Numbered from the stretch's first letter, positions 1 through 8,665 are shown. The stretch: DNA of 64,000 nucleotides from Ferrovibrio sp964218355 (GCF_964218355.1 NZ_CAXPMC010000029.1:1-64000), one strand, 5' to 3'. Numbers and translations are program-made. The notes: generated by a model not told the origin, from the letters alone.

Positions 1-1
1 A

Positions 2-1090
2 TTCGGGCGGCCTGCCTCGACGCTCACGCCGATGGAGCGCCGCATGGCCGACCCCATCATGCGCGATGTCGACATCGTCAGCCAGGCCGGCGCCTTCGGT
101 GCCGTCGAGACGGCGACCAGAACGGCAAATGGCAGCGCCATCACCGTGACCAGCAGTGCCAACACCAACAACACCAACGGCCTGGCCAACGCGGTCACGG
201 CCGCGGGTGCCAATTCGACGGTCATCCTCTCTGGCGACTTCAGCTCCACCAGTCAGATCTCGCTGGCTGCCGGCCAGAGCCTGATCGGCGGCGGGTCGGT
301 CACGGTACGCAGCGCCTCGGGCCGCACCGCCGTGCTTACCATGCCCGGCGCCACGCTTACAGATACCAACACTACCAACAATGTCGGTGCCATCACCATG
401 GCCAACAACAGCATGGTCAGCGGCCTGACCATCACCCGCACCTACAGCCCCAGCTCGCAGAACAATTACGGCATCGTGGCGGACGGCGTCAGCGGGGTTA
501 CCATCGCCAACACCACGGTTACGGTGCAGTCGACCTCGAACAGCACCGCGCAGGGAATTCGGGTCATCAACAGCTCCGACGTCACGCTCACCGGCAACAC
601 CGTCACCGCGAGGAGCAGCAACGCTCCCGCTGTCGCCCTGCAGCTTGGAGGCGTCACTACTCTCACCGCGAGCGGCAACAGCTTCTCCGCCACCCAGGGC
701 ACCAACACCGTCGGCATCGGCAACGGTCTCGCCAGCACCGGCATCACGCTCAGGAACAACAACATCGAGGCCAGCGGCTCGGTCCAGAACAACACCGCTC
801 TCCAGTTCAACGGCGACACCACCGGCAGCCTTTCGGGCAACACCCTGACCGCGACCGGCGGCCTAAACGCCCGTGCCATGGAATCGGTCGCCACCGTTAC
901 CATGACCGTCAGCGGCAACACCCTGAGCGCCAGCGGCGGCAGCGGCGTCAACCGCATCGTCGATGTCAGCGGCGGCACGTTCACGGCCAATGCGGGTTCC
1001 ACCGGCAACCTGCGCAACGGCGGCACCTGCAGTAATGCAGCCACGTTCAACGGCACGGTCGACTTCACCAACGGTACGAGCTGCCCGTAA
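2..1090 (+). CDS. Right-handed beta-helix (PbH1-type) surface/secreted protein, C-terminal part (5' end outside window)
   Basis: The reading frame is open from base 2 to the TAA at 1088-1090, so the start most likely lies upstream of the window; an internal ATG at 32 has no convincing ribosome binding site. The visible protein is very rich in Thr, Ser, Asn, Gly and Ala. It shows repeated short strands of the type VTLTGNTVTA, LTASGNSFSA, LSGNTLTATG and VSGNTLSASG, spaced about 20-30 residues apart, which is the pattern of PbH1 parallel beta-helix coils. Two cysteines near the end (GTCSN and TSCP) could form a disulfide. Such folds occur in adhesins, autotransporter passengers and carbohydrate lyases. 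No catalytic motif or membrane anchor is visible, so the function is left open. Confidence 0.7.
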   Translation, partial: FGRPASTLTPMERRMADPIMRDVDIVSQAGAFGAVETATRTANGSAITVTSSANTNNTNGLANAVTAAGANSTVILSGDFSSTSQISLAAGQSLIGGGSVTVRSASGRTAVLTMPGATLTDTNTTNNVGAITMANNSMVSGLTITRTYSPSSQNNYGIVADGVSGVTIANTTVTVQSTSNSTAQGIRVINSSDVTLTGNTVTARSSNAPAVALQLGGVTTLTASGNSFSATQGTNTVGIGNGLASTGITLRNNNIEASGSVQNNTALQFNGDTTGSLSGNTLTATGGLNARAMESVATVTMTVSGNTLSASGGSGVNRIVDVSGGTFTANAGSTGNLRNGGTCSNAATFNGTVDFTNGTSCP

Positions 1091-1153
1091 GCCGCGCCGC
1101 CGCTTGACGACACCCCCCGTGGCCCGGCAAGACTGGTCGGGGGAGAGTGCCGC

Positions 1154-1804
1154 ATGACCAAGTCCAAAGTTGCCAAACCGGGACCGAAGCGCAGCCGCCA
1201 GCCGGAGGTGACCCGCCGCAACATCCTCGATGCGGCTTTGGTCGAGTTTGCCGAGAAGGGCCTAGCCGGCGCCCGGGTCGACGAGATCGCTGCCCGCTCG
1301 GGCAGCAACAAGCGGATGATCTACGAGTATTTCGGCAACAAGGACGGCCTGTGGCTGTTCGTGCTGGAACGCGCCTACGAGAAAATGCGCGAGGAAGAAC
1401 ATGCCATCGACGTGGCGCGCATGAAGCCGGAAGACGGCATGCGGTACCTGATGGAGTTCAATTTCAAATTCTGTTCGCGCAACCCGGAATTCATCGCCCT
1501 GCTGAACGCCGAGAACCTGCACAAGGCCGGATTTCTGCGCAATTCGAAGAAAATCCGCGAATTGTACACCCCGCTGCTGGCGGTGATCACCGACCTGCTG
1601 GAGCGCGGGGCGAAAGAGGGCGTGTTCCGCAAGGGTGTCGATCCGGTGGAAATGTATATCACCATCGCCGCGTTGGGTTTTTTCTACTTCTCCAATGTCC
1701 ATACCCTGTCGACCATTTTCGGCCGCAACCTGCTGGGCCAGAAAAGCCAGAAGACCCGTCTCGACCACTCGATCGAGGTGGTGCTGGGATATCTGCGCCC
1801 GTGA
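1154..1804 (+). CDS. TetR/AcrR family transcriptional regulator
   Basis: A 216-residue protein with an N-terminal TetR DNA-binding domain: helix 1 around residues 20-36 (RRNILDAALVEFAEKG) and the helix-turn-helix at about 41-63, ending in the family signature IYEYFGNKDG. The C-terminal ligand domain is all-helical and not diagnostic. The ATG at 1154 follows GGGGGAGAG. The gene sits directly upstream of, and on the same strand as, a tripartite tricarboxylate transporter operon. A 16-bp palindrome lies 35 bases after its stop, and a near-identical palindrome precedes the enzyme genes at 5189. It is therefore the likely local repressor of the catabolic locus, with a pathway intermediate or substrate as inducer. 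The family assignment is firm; the regulon is inference. Confidence 0.9.
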   Translation: MTKSKVAKPGPKRSRQPEVTRRNILDAALVEFAEKGLAGARVDEIAARSGSNKRMIYEYFGNKDGLWLFVLERAYEKMREEEHAIDVARMKPEDGMRYLMEFNFKFCSRNPEFIALLNAENLHKAGFLRNSKKIRELYTPLLAVITDLLERGAKEGVFRKGVDPVEMYITIAALGFFYFSNVHTLSTIFGRNLLGQKSQKTRLDHSIEVVLGYLRP

Positions 1805-1838
1805 CCGGCGGGGATATCCGGCCGCTGCATAAAATTCT

Positions 1839-1854
1839 GTAACTGACCGGTTAC
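1839..1854. promoter_or_regulatory. Putative TetR operator upstream of the transporter binding-protein gene
   Basis: GTAACTGACCGGTTAC is a 16-bp inverted repeat (GTAAC/GTTAC arms). It shares 13 of 16 positions with the palindrome at 5149-5164. A TAAAAT element (1830-1835) precedes it and a TTGACA-like element (1862-1867) follows it. It lies between the TetR gene and the TctC gene, so it is probably the operator for that TetR protein. Confidence 0.55.
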
Positions 1855-1951
1855 TTGGTTGTTGACATCGCTGCCCGGCAACGGAATGCTGGGCGGCACC
1901 CGAAAGTGCGCGCCGCAGAGCAGCGCACGCAAACCAAGGAGGAGGAACGCC

Positions 1952-2965
1952 ATGGCAGGCCATCATGTCATTCGTGCGGCTATTGCCGGTCTTGCGCTGG
2001 GGGCATTCGCCGCCGCCGCACCGGCGCAGGCCGATTGGAAGCCGAGCAAGCCGATCACCATCATCGTGCCCTGGGCGGCCGGCGGTTCCACCGACCAGGT
2101 CACCCGCGTCACCGCCGCCGAACTGGAAAACGCGCTCGGCCAGAAGGTCGTGGTGGTGAACCAGCCGGGCGGCTCGGGCTCGATCGGCACCAAGTCGGCA
2201 CTGGATGCGCCCAAGGACGGCTATACCTGGACCGCCGGCGCCGCCAAGGATCTCGGCGCCTATCCGGTTTCCGGCCTGCTGGATACCCGCATCGGCGACT
2301 GGAATCTCTATCTCAACGTCGCCAACCTGACCGTGGTCGGCGTCAATGCCGATACGCCCTACAAGACGATGGATGACCTGCTGAAGGCCTTCAAGGCCAA
2401 GCCGGGCGAGATTCCGGTGGCCACCGCCGGCGTCAATTCGGCCGGCCATTACGGCATCGAGGGTCTCGCGCGCGCTGCCGGCATCACCTACAAGCACGTT
2501 TCGTATGACGGCGGCAATCCGGCGGTGATCGCCACGGTCTCGGGCGAGACCCAGGTGACCACCCAGCTCGGCGTCGAGCAGGCGGAAATGATCCGCGCCA
2601 AGCGCATCCGTCCGCTGGCCGTGCTGGCCGGCCGGCCGCTGACCCTCGACGGTTATGGCGACATCCCGCCGATCACCAACTGGATCAAGAACTTCCCGAA
2701 CGACACGAACTATTTCGGCATCTTCATCCCGAAGGGCGTGCCGGCGGAAGTGACGGCCACGCTGGACAAGATCTGGGCCGAGAAGATTTCGAAGTCGGAA
2801 GCCCTGAAGAAATACGCCGCCAGCAAGGGTGCGCTGTTCGCTCCCGAGCATGGCGACGCCGCGCAGAAGGCGGTGTTCCCGGCGATCCAGAATGCCGCCT
2901 GGCTGCTGCAGGCCGGCGGCAAGGCCAAGGTTTCGCCCGACACGGTCGGCATCCCGAAGCCCTGA
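1952..2965 (+). CDS. Tripartite tricarboxylate transporter substrate-binding protein (TctC/Bug family)
   Basis: Periplasmic solute-binding protein of a TTT (TctCBA-type) secondary transporter, 337 residues. The ATG at 1952 is chosen because AAGGAGGAGGAACGCC lies immediately upstream and a classic Sec signal peptide begins there (MAGHHVIRAAIAGLALGAF, cleavage near APAQA-DW). After it come the family motifs PITIIVPWAAGGSTDQ and VVVNQPGGSGSIGT, which in Bug proteins form the carboxylate-binding cleft. It is first in an operon with the small and large membrane subunits. A strong hairpin between this gene and the next probably lets the binding protein be made in excess. Ligands of the family are organic acids such as tricarboxylates or sugar acids; the ligand here cannot be read from sequence. 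Confidence 0.93.
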   Translation: MAGHHVIRAAIAGLALGAFAAAAPAQADWKPSKPITIIVPWAAGGSTDQVTRVTAAELENALGQKVVVVNQPGGSGSIGTKSALDAPKDGYTWTAGAAKDLGAYPVSGLLDTRIGDWNLYLNVANLTVVGVNADTPYKTMDDLLKAFKAKPGEIPVATAGVNSAGHYGIEGLARAAGITYKHVSYDGGNPAVIATVSGETQVTTQLGVEQAEMIRAKRIRPLAVLAGRPLTLDGYGDIPPITNWIKNFPNDTNYFGIFIPKGVPAEVTATLDKIWAEKISKSEALKKYAASKGALFAPEHGDAAQKAVFPAIQNAAWLLQAGGKAKVSPDTVGIPKP

Positions 2966-2981
2966 CCGGATGATCCCGTCG

Positions 2982-3018
2982 CGGCCGCCCGGGTGCCGAC
3001 CCGGGCGGCCGTTTGTTT
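2982..3018 (+). terminator. Intrinsic terminator/attenuator hairpin between binding protein and membrane subunits
   Basis: A perfect 13-bp stem (CGGCCGCCCGGGT pairing with ACCCGGGCGGCCG, loop GCCG, 2982-3011) is followed by TTTGTTT. It has the form of a rho-independent terminator inside the operon. Partial termination here would raise binding-protein mRNA over that of the permease subunits. Confidence 0.7.
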
Positions 3019-3046
3019 CCATCCAGCGGTCCAGCAGCGAGCAAGC

Positions 3047-3559
3047 ATGATGCAAGAGGACAAGCCGTCGCCCCGTGCCGACCTGTGGTCCGGCCTCGCC
3101 TGGATCGTGCTGGGGCTGGCCATTGCCTGGGGTGGCTGGACCATGGACCGGCTGGCCTATCTGAACGTCTCCTTCTACACGATACCCGGTCTGGTGCCGA
3201 TGCTGCTCGGCTTTGCCATTGCCTTCATGGGTGCCGTGCTGCTGCTGCGCGCGGTGCGGGCCGGGGCGCTGGCGCCGGCGGCAACCGGCGGCCCGGTCAG
3301 GCTGGCCGACCACTGGCGCATCCTCACCATGCTGCCGCTCTGCCTGATCTTCGCAGTCGGCCTGCTCGGTCAGGGCGTGGTCTTCTGGCTGGCTGCCGCC
3401 CTGTTCATCGCCGCCTTTGTCTTCATTTTCGAATACCAGGACCGCCGCGCTGCCGGACAGCGGCTGCGCGGTGCCGTCGTGGCCGTGGCCTATGGCGTGA
3501 TCGTCGGCCTGACCATCCAGTATGTCTTCGAAGACCTGTTCCTGCTGCGTCTGCCTTAA
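3047..3559 (+). CDS. Tripartite tricarboxylate transporter small membrane subunit (TctB family)
   Basis: A small integral membrane protein of about 170 residues with four predicted transmembrane segments (LWSGLAWIVLGLAIAWGGW, LVPMLLGFAIAFMGAVLLL, ILTMLPLCLIFAVGLLG with the adjoining FWLAAALFIAAFVFIF, and a C-terminal helix around VVAVAYGVIVGLTIQY). This is the size and topology of TctB subunits. Two adjacent ATGs (3047 and 3050) are possible starts; the first is used. The gene lies between the binding-protein gene and the large permease gene, the canonical TTT order, which supports an otherwise weakly conserved family. Confidence 0.88.
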   Translation: MMQEDKPSPRADLWSGLAWIVLGLAIAWGGWTMDRLAYLNVSFYTIPGLVPMLLGFAIAFMGAVLLLRAVRAGALAPAATGGPVRLADHWRILTMLPLCLIFAVGLLGQGVVFWLAAALFIAAFVFIFEYQDRRAAGQRLRGAVVAVAYGVIVGLTIQYVFEDLFLLRLP

Positions 3560-3570
3560 GGATCGGCATC

Positions 3571-5106
3571 ATGTTTGACGGCCTGTTCGCCTTCGGTCAC
3601 GCCATTGCCGGCATGCTCAGCCCGATGACCATTCTTTATGCGCTGGGCGCCACGCTGATCGGGCTGGTGATCGGCGCGCTGCCGGGCCTGACCGCCACCA
3701 TGGGCGTGGCGCTGATGACCACGCTGACCCTGAAGATGACGCCCAACGAGGCGATCCTGGTGCTGATCTGCACCTATATCGGCGCCATCTATGGCGGCAG
3801 CCGCAGCGCCATCCTGCTCAATATCCCCGGTACGCCGGCCTCGGCTGCATCCTGCCTTGACGGCCATGCACTGGCCAAGCAGGGCCTGGCCGGCCGCGCC
3901 ATGGGTATCGCCACCTCCGGCTCCGTCGTCGGCACCTGGATCGGCATGCTGTGCCTGGCCCTGTTCACCCCGGTGCTGGGCGAGATGGCGCTGAAGTTCG
4001 GCGCCTACGAATTCTTCTGGCTTGCGGTGTTCGGCGTGGTGATCTCCGGCAACCTGACCGGTACCGACCCGCTGAAGGGCTGGATCGCCGGCTTCCTCGG
4101 CCTGTTCATCGCTGCGATCGGCCAGGAGGGCATGTATGCCTATGACCGCTTCACCTTCGGCATCCACGACCTGTCCGGTGGCATCGGCCTGATCCCGGCG
4201 CTGGTCGGTGCCTTCGGATTTGCCGAGGTGCTGACCGTGATGAAGGATCCCCCGCGCAAATACATCATCAACACCTTCGACCGGGTGATCCCGAGAATCC
4301 GCGACGTGCTGCAATACTGGCGCACGGTGATCCGGTCGGGCCTGATCGGCACCTTCATGGGCATCGTGCCGGGCGTCGGCGAGGATGTCGCGGCCTGGAG
4401 CAGCTATGCCGCCGCCCGCCGGGCCAGCAAGGAAAAGGAAAAATTCGGCAAGGGCTCGGTCGAGGGCCTGATGGCGGCCGAGACCGGCGACAATGCCTGC
4501 ATTCCCGGCGCGGTGATCCCGGTGCTGACCCTGGCGGTGCCGGGCTCGGCGCCGGCCGCCGTGCTGCTCGCGGCCATGCTGATCCACGGCGTGCGGCCCG
4601 GCCCGCTGATCATGATCGAGAATCCCGGCTTCGTGTACGACGTGGTGGCGATGATGCTGATCGCCAGCTTCGGCATCCTGTTCTACGGCCTGACCCTGAC
4701 CAAGCTGCTGGTCAAGATCCTGCTGGTGCCGCGCACCCTGATCATGCCGCTGATCTTCGTGCTCTGCGCCGTCGGTGCCTTCGCCATCGCATCCCGCATG
4801 TTCGACGTCTATGTGATGCTCGGGTTCGGTGTGATCGGTTTTCTGCTGCGGCTGTTCAACTATCCGGTAGCCCCGCTGGTGCTGGGCATCGTGCTGGGCG
4901 ACATCCTCGACAAGAATCTGCGGCGCGGCCTGGTGCTGTCGGATGGCGACCTGACGCCTTTCATCACCCGGCCGATCTCGGCGGTGATGCTGGCCGCCAT
5001 CCTGTTCATCATCCTCATGAATGTGCCGCCTTTCCGGCGCCGCTTCGATGCCGCCTCGGCGGCCGTGAAGCTCCGGCTGCGGCAGCTTTTCGGCCGCACC
5101 GCCTGA
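3571..5106 (+). CDS. Tripartite tricarboxylate transporter large permease subunit (TctA family)
   Basis: Inner-membrane transport subunit of 511 residues, the usual length for TctA. It starts at the ATG at 3571, 11 bases after the TctB stop. Diagnostic segments are the N-terminal GALPGLTATMGVALM and the region NIPGTPASAASCLDGHALAKQG, which forms a highly conserved hallmark of the family. A second conserved copy-like segment follows near GIVPGVGEDVAAW and PGSAPAAVLLAAMLIHG. About a dozen hydrophobic helices are visible. With the two preceding genes it makes a complete sodium- or proton-coupled organic-anion importer. It closes the first transcription segment; a new promoter and operator follow before 5189. 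Confidence 0.95.
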   Translation: MFDGLFAFGHAIAGMLSPMTILYALGATLIGLVIGALPGLTATMGVALMTTLTLKMTPNEAILVLICTYIGAIYGGSRSAILLNIPGTPASAASCLDGHALAKQGLAGRAMGIATSGSVVGTWIGMLCLALFTPVLGEMALKFGAYEFFWLAVFGVVISGNLTGTDPLKGWIAGFLGLFIAAIGQEGMYAYDRFTFGIHDLSGGIGLIPALVGAFGFAEVLTVMKDPPRKYIINTFDRVIPRIRDVLQYWRTVIRSGLIGTFMGIVPGVGEDVAAWSSYAAARRASKEKEKFGKGSVEGLMAAETGDNACIPGAVIPVLTLAVPGSAPAAVLLAAMLIHGVRPGPLIMIENPGFVYDVVAMMLIASFGILFYGLTLTKLLVKILLVPRTLIMPLIFVLCAVGAFAIASRMFDVYVMLGFGVIGFLLRLFNYPVAPLVLGIVLGDILDKNLRRGLVLSDGDLTPFITRPISAVMLAAILFIILMNVPPFRRRFDAASAAVKLRLRQLFGRTA

Positions 5107-5119
5107 CGCGGAGCGGGGA

Positions 5120-5165
5120 TTGACGCCGGCACCGGCCGGCTGCTAAAAGTAACTGGATAGTTACT
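5120..5165 (+). promoter_or_regulatory. Predicted promoter with overlapping TetR-type operator for the enzyme genes
   Basis: TTGACG (5120-5125) and TAAAAG (5144-5149) are separated by 18 bases and resemble -35 and -10 boxes. The perfect palindrome AGTAACTggatAGTTACT (5148-5165) overlaps the end of the -10 box. A protein bound there would block RNA polymerase. The palindrome matches the one at 1839-1854, so one regulator, most likely the TetR protein at 1154, would control both transporter and enzymes. Confidence 0.6.
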
Positions 5166-5188
5166 TAACGACGGGGTGAAGGGGTCCG

Positions 5189-6028
5189 ATGCGGATCGCG
5201 CTGTGCAACGAGGTGCTGGCCGGACGGCCTTTCCAGGCGCAATGTGCGCTGGCGGCCGAACTCGGCTATGACGGCCTCGAACTGGCGCCGTTCACGCTGT
5301 CAGATGATCCGCTGTCGCTGACCGCGGCCGAGCAGCGGGTGATCCGCCGCACGGTGGAGGAGGCCGGGCTTGCCGTTACCGGCCTGCACTGGCTGCTGGT
5401 GGCGCCGAAGGGTCTGTCGCTGACCGATCCCGATGCCGGGACCCGCCGCCGCACCATCGCGGCGATGCAGGCCCTGTGCGATCTCTGCGGCGAACTCGGC
5501 GGCCGCTATCTGGTGCATGGCTCGCCGCTGCAGCGCCGCCTGCCCGATGATGAGGGCGATGCCCGCCGCGCGGCCCGTGGCTGGGCGCTGGAGGCCTTCG
5601 CCGCCGCTGCCCGCGCGGCGGAACAGGCCGACGTGCTCTACTGCCTCGAGCCGCTGGCACCCCGTGAAACCAATTTCATCAATACCGTCGCGGAAGCCGC
5701 CGGCATCGTCGAGGGGATCGGCAGCCGGCATTTCCGCACCATGATCGACTGCAGCGCTGCCGGCCTGTCCGAGGCGCAGCCGGTGCCGGAACTGATCGGC
5801 CAGTGGCTGCCGACCGGTCTGATCGGCCATGTGCAGGTCAACGACCCGAACCGGCAGGGACCGGGTCAGGGCGAGATGGTTTTCGCGCCGATCCTCGCCG
5901 CCCTGCGCCAGGGCGGCTATGCCGGCGACATCGCCGTCGAACCTTTCGACTACCGGCCGGACGGTCCCGGTGTCGCCGCCCATGCCATCGGCTATCTGCG
6001 CGGCCTGCTGGAGGCGCTGCCGGCATGA
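5189..6028 (+). CDS. Sugar phosphate isomerase/epimerase family protein (AP-endonuclease-2 TIM barrel), first copy
   Basis: A 279-residue protein of the xylose-isomerase-like TIM-barrel family. Typical elements are the N-terminal LAAELGYDGLELAPF, the metal-ligand glutamate strand YCLEPLAP, the strand IDCSAAGLSE, the HVQVND strand with conserved His and Asp, and the closing DIAVEPFDY, where the last glutamate binds metal. Family members isomerise, epimerise or beta-eliminate sugars, polyols and their oxidised forms using a divalent metal. The gene starts 24 bases after the operator at 5148-5165, and its stop overlaps the next start (ATGA). It is the first enzyme of a five-gene set that ends with a second member of the same family. 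Confidence 0.85.
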   Translation: MRIALCNEVLAGRPFQAQCALAAELGYDGLELAPFTLSDDPLSLTAAEQRVIRRTVEEAGLAVTGLHWLLVAPKGLSLTDPDAGTRRRTIAAMQALCDLCGELGGRYLVHGSPLQRRLPDDEGDARRAARGWALEAFAAAARAAEQADVLYCLEPLAPRETNFINTVAEAAGIVEGIGSRHFRTMIDCSAAGLSEAQPVPELIGQWLPTGLIGHVQVNDPNRQGPGQGEMVFAPILAALRQGGYAGDIAVEPFDYRPDGPGVAAHAIGYLRGLLEALPA

Positions 6029-7494
6029 GCACTGCATCTGTTTTCCGCATCGCCGCCATCGACCTTTTCGAGCGCCCGGTCACCCTGCGGCTGCCCTTCC
6101 GCTTCGGCGTGGTCACCCTGACCGAGGCGCCGCAGGCCTTCATCCACCTGCGCATCGAGACGCCGGACGGCCGTTCCGCCGAAGGTGCCGCTGCCGAGCT
6201 GATGGCGCCGAAATGGTTCGACAAGGACCCGGCGCTGAGCAACGGGCAGAATTTCGCCCAGCTGCGGCTGGCCCTGCAGAATGCCGCAGCAGCCTATCGT
6301 GCGGACGCCGCGCCGCGCACCGCCTTCGGCCATTCCGCGGCCCATCATGCCGCACTGGTCGCGGCCGGCAGCCGGCAGGGACTGAATGCGCTGGTGGCAT
6401 CCTATGGTCCGGCGCTGGTCGACCGCGCGGTGATCGATGCCGTCTGCCGGCTGGCCGGGCAGAGCTTCGCCGCCATGCTTGGCGCCAATGGTTTCGGCAT
6501 TGCGGCCGATGCGCTGACCCCGGATCTCGCCGGTTTCGACATCGATGGCTGGCTGGGCGCATTGCGGCCGGTGCGCGAGATCGCGGCGCGGCATACGGTC
6601 GGCATGGTCGATCCGCTGGCGGAAACCGACATTGCCGCCGCCGACCGTCTGGATGATGGCCTGCCGGAAAGCCTCGAAGGCGCCATTGCAGCCTATGGCC
6701 TGCGCTGGTTCAAGCTGAAGGTCGGCGGCGACATGGCGGCCGATCTCGCCCGCCTGCGCGCCATCGCTGCCGTGCTCGACCGCAGTGGCGCAGTCTATCA
6801 GGCCAGCCTCGACGGCAACGAGCAGTATGACGATGTCGACGGCATTGCCGCCCTGTGGCAGGCGATGCGCGGCGACCCCGCCCTCCGGCGCCTGTGCGAC
6901 TCCATCCTCTATATCGAGCAGCCGATCCGGCGCGCGGCCGCGCTGAACCGTCCGGTCAGCGCCCTGGCGGCGCAGATTCCGCTGATCGTCGACGAATCCG
7001 ATGCCGACTACGGTGTCTTCCCGGCGGCGCGCAGCCTCGGCTATGCCGGCATCTCGTCGAAGACCTGCAAGGGCGTATACCGGGCCCTGCTGAATGCCGC
7101 CCGCTGCAGCCGCTGGAATGCCCAGGCCGGCGGCAGCCGCCATTTCGTCACCGGCGAGGATCTGACCTGCCAGGCCGGCCTCGCGCTGCAGCAGGACCTG
7201 GCGCTGGTGGCGATGCTCGGCCTGACCCATGTCGAGCGCAACGGTCACCATTATGTCGACGGCTTCGGCACTGCGCCGGCGGCCGAGCAGGCGGCCTTTC
7301 TCGCGGCCCATCCCGATCTCTACGCCGCCGCAACAGGCACCGGCCGGCCGCGGCTGGCCATCCGCGGCGGCATGATCGCGCTGGGCAGCCTGCTCGATGC
7401 CAGCGGCTTTGCCTCGGCGGCGATGCCCGGCTGGGCCACGCTGGCGCCGATGCCGCCATCCGACTTCCGGCCCGATTTCAAGTCTGCACCATAA
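6025..7494 (+). CDS. Enolase-superfamily protein (mandelate racemase/muconate lactonizing enzyme-like)
   Basis: A 489-residue protein, longer than the 350-420 residues usual for this superfamily. Catalytic signatures are visible in the right order: K230-L-K232 (KLK) at the end of the second barrel strand, D263-G-N-E266, E298 in YIEQPI, D323-E324 in VDESD, and K346 in SSKTCK. These fit the K-x-K, three acidic Mg ligands and distal-lysine arrangement of the MLE subgroup. Members abstract the proton next to a carboxylate and act as acid sugar dehydratases, racemases or cycloisomerases. Together with a carboxylate importer upstream this suggests a sugar-acid dehydration step. The start overlaps the previous stop (ATGA), so the two are translationally coupled. 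The exact reaction is unknown; extra residues in the N-terminal third have no obvious match. Confidence 0.72.
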   Translation: MSTASVFRIAAIDLFERPVTLRLPFRFGVVTLTEAPQAFIHLRIETPDGRSAEGAAAELMAPKWFDKDPALSNGQNFAQLRLALQNAAAAYRADAAPRTAFGHSAAHHAALVAAGSRQGLNALVASYGPALVDRAVIDAVCRLAGQSFAAMLGANGFGIAADALTPDLAGFDIDGWLGALRPVREIAARHTVGMVDPLAETDIAAADRLDDGLPESLEGAIAAYGLRWFKLKVGGDMAADLARLRAIAAVLDRSGAVYQASLDGNEQYDDVDGIAALWQAMRGDPALRRLCDSILYIEQPIRRAAALNRPVSALAAQIPLIVDESDADYGVFPAARSLGYAGISSKTCKGVYRALLNAARCSRWNAQAGGSRHFVTGEDLTCQAGLALQQDLALVAMLGLTHVERNGHHYVDGFGTAPAAEQAAFLAAHPDLYAAATGTGRPRLAIRGGMIALGSLLDASGFASAAMPGWATLAPMPPSDFRPDFKSAP

Positions 7495-7506
7495 GGACAG
7501 AAGACC

Positions 7507-8661
7507 ATGAGCAAGGATATCCGTCTCGGTATCATCATGAACGGCGTCACCGGGCGCATGGGCATGAACCAGCACCTGATCCGCTCCATCGTGGCGATCC
7601 GCAAGGATGGCGGCGTGGTGCTGAAGAACGGCCGCCGGGTGATGCCCGACCCGATCCTGGTCGGCCGCAGCCTCGACAAGGTGGCCCGGCTGGCGAAGCA
7701 GTACGGCATCGAGCGCTATACCGACGACCTCGATGCCGCGCTGAAGAACAAGGACGACACCCTGTTCTTCGATGCCGCCACCACCCAGGCCCGCGCCGGT
7801 CTGCTGAAGAAGGCGATGGCCACCGGCAAGGACATCTACTGCGAGAAGCCGACCGCCGAAACGCTGGCCGTCGCCATGGATCTGGTGAAGGCGGCCAAGA
7901 AATACGGCGTGAAGAACGGCGTGGTGCAGGACAAGCTGTTCCTGCCCGGCCTCGAGAAGATGAAGGTGCTGATCGACAGCGGCTTCTTCGGCAAGATCCT
8001 CTCGGTGCGCGGCGAATTCGGCTACTGGGTCTTCGAGGGCGACTGGCAGCAGGCGCAGCGGCCGAGCTGGAACTACCGCGTCAAGGACGGCGGCGGCATC
8101 ATTCTCGACATGCTGTGCCACTGGCGCTACGTGCTCGACAACCTGTTCGGCAACGTCAAGGCGGTCTCCTGCCTTGGCGCCACCCATATCCCTAAGCGCT
8201 GGGACGAGCACAACAAGGCCTACAAGGCCGATGCCGACGATGCCGCCTATGCCACCTTCGAACTGGAAGGCGGCGTGATCGCGCAGATCAACTCCTCCTG
8301 GGTGACCCGGGTGCGCCGCGACGACCTCGTCACCTTCCATGTCGACGGCACGCTGGGTTCGGCGGTCGCCGGCCTGCACAAATGCTTCGTGCAGCCGCGC
8401 GTCGCCACGCCGAAGCCGGTCTGGAATCCGGATCTGCCGCAGGCCATCAACTTCTTCGACACCTGGCAGGAAGTCCCCGAGAACAAGGTCTATCCGAACG
8501 GTTTCCGCGCCCAGTGGGAGATGTATATCCGCCATCTGGTCGACAACGAGCCCTTCAAGTGGACCCTGCTGGAAGGCGCCAAAGGCGTGCAGCTGGCCGA
8601 GGCCGGCCTGAAGAGCTGGAAGGAACGCCGCTGGATCGACCTGCCGGAGCTGAAGGCGTAA
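7507..8661 (+). CDS. Gfo/Idh/MocA family NAD(P)-dependent oxidoreductase
   Basis: A 384-residue dehydrogenase. The N-terminal Rossmann fold begins LGIIMNGVTGRMG. The family hallmark EKPTAE is present (E113-K114-P115), whose lysine binds cofactor and substrate. The C-terminal beta-sheet domain includes the GGGIILDMLCHW strand and helix with candidate catalytic Asp and His (D-x3-H). Relatives oxidise secondary hydroxyls of sugars, inositols and sugar acids with NAD+ or NADP+. The gene lies 12 bases after the enolase-superfamily gene and 4 bases before the DUF993 gene, inside one operon. The partner enzymes suggest that the product is a keto sugar derivative for later cleavage; this is inference. 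Confidence 0.9.
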   Translation: MSKDIRLGIIMNGVTGRMGMNQHLIRSIVAIRKDGGVVLKNGRRVMPDPILVGRSLDKVARLAKQYGIERYTDDLDAALKNKDDTLFFDAATTQARAGLLKKAMATGKDIYCEKPTAETLAVAMDLVKAAKKYGVKNGVVQDKLFLPGLEKMKVLIDSGFFGKILSVRGEFGYWVFEGDWQQAQRPSWNYRVKDGGGIILDMLCHWRYVLDNLFGNVKAVSCLGATHIPKRWDEHNKAYKADADDAAYATFELEGGVIAQINSSWVTRVRRDDLVTFHVDGTLGSAVAGLHKCFVQPRVATPKPVWNPDLPQAINFFDTWQEVPENKVYPNGFRAQWEMYIRHLVDNEPFKWTLLEGAKGVQLAEAGLKSWKERRWIDLPELKA

Positions 8662-8665
8662 CGCC

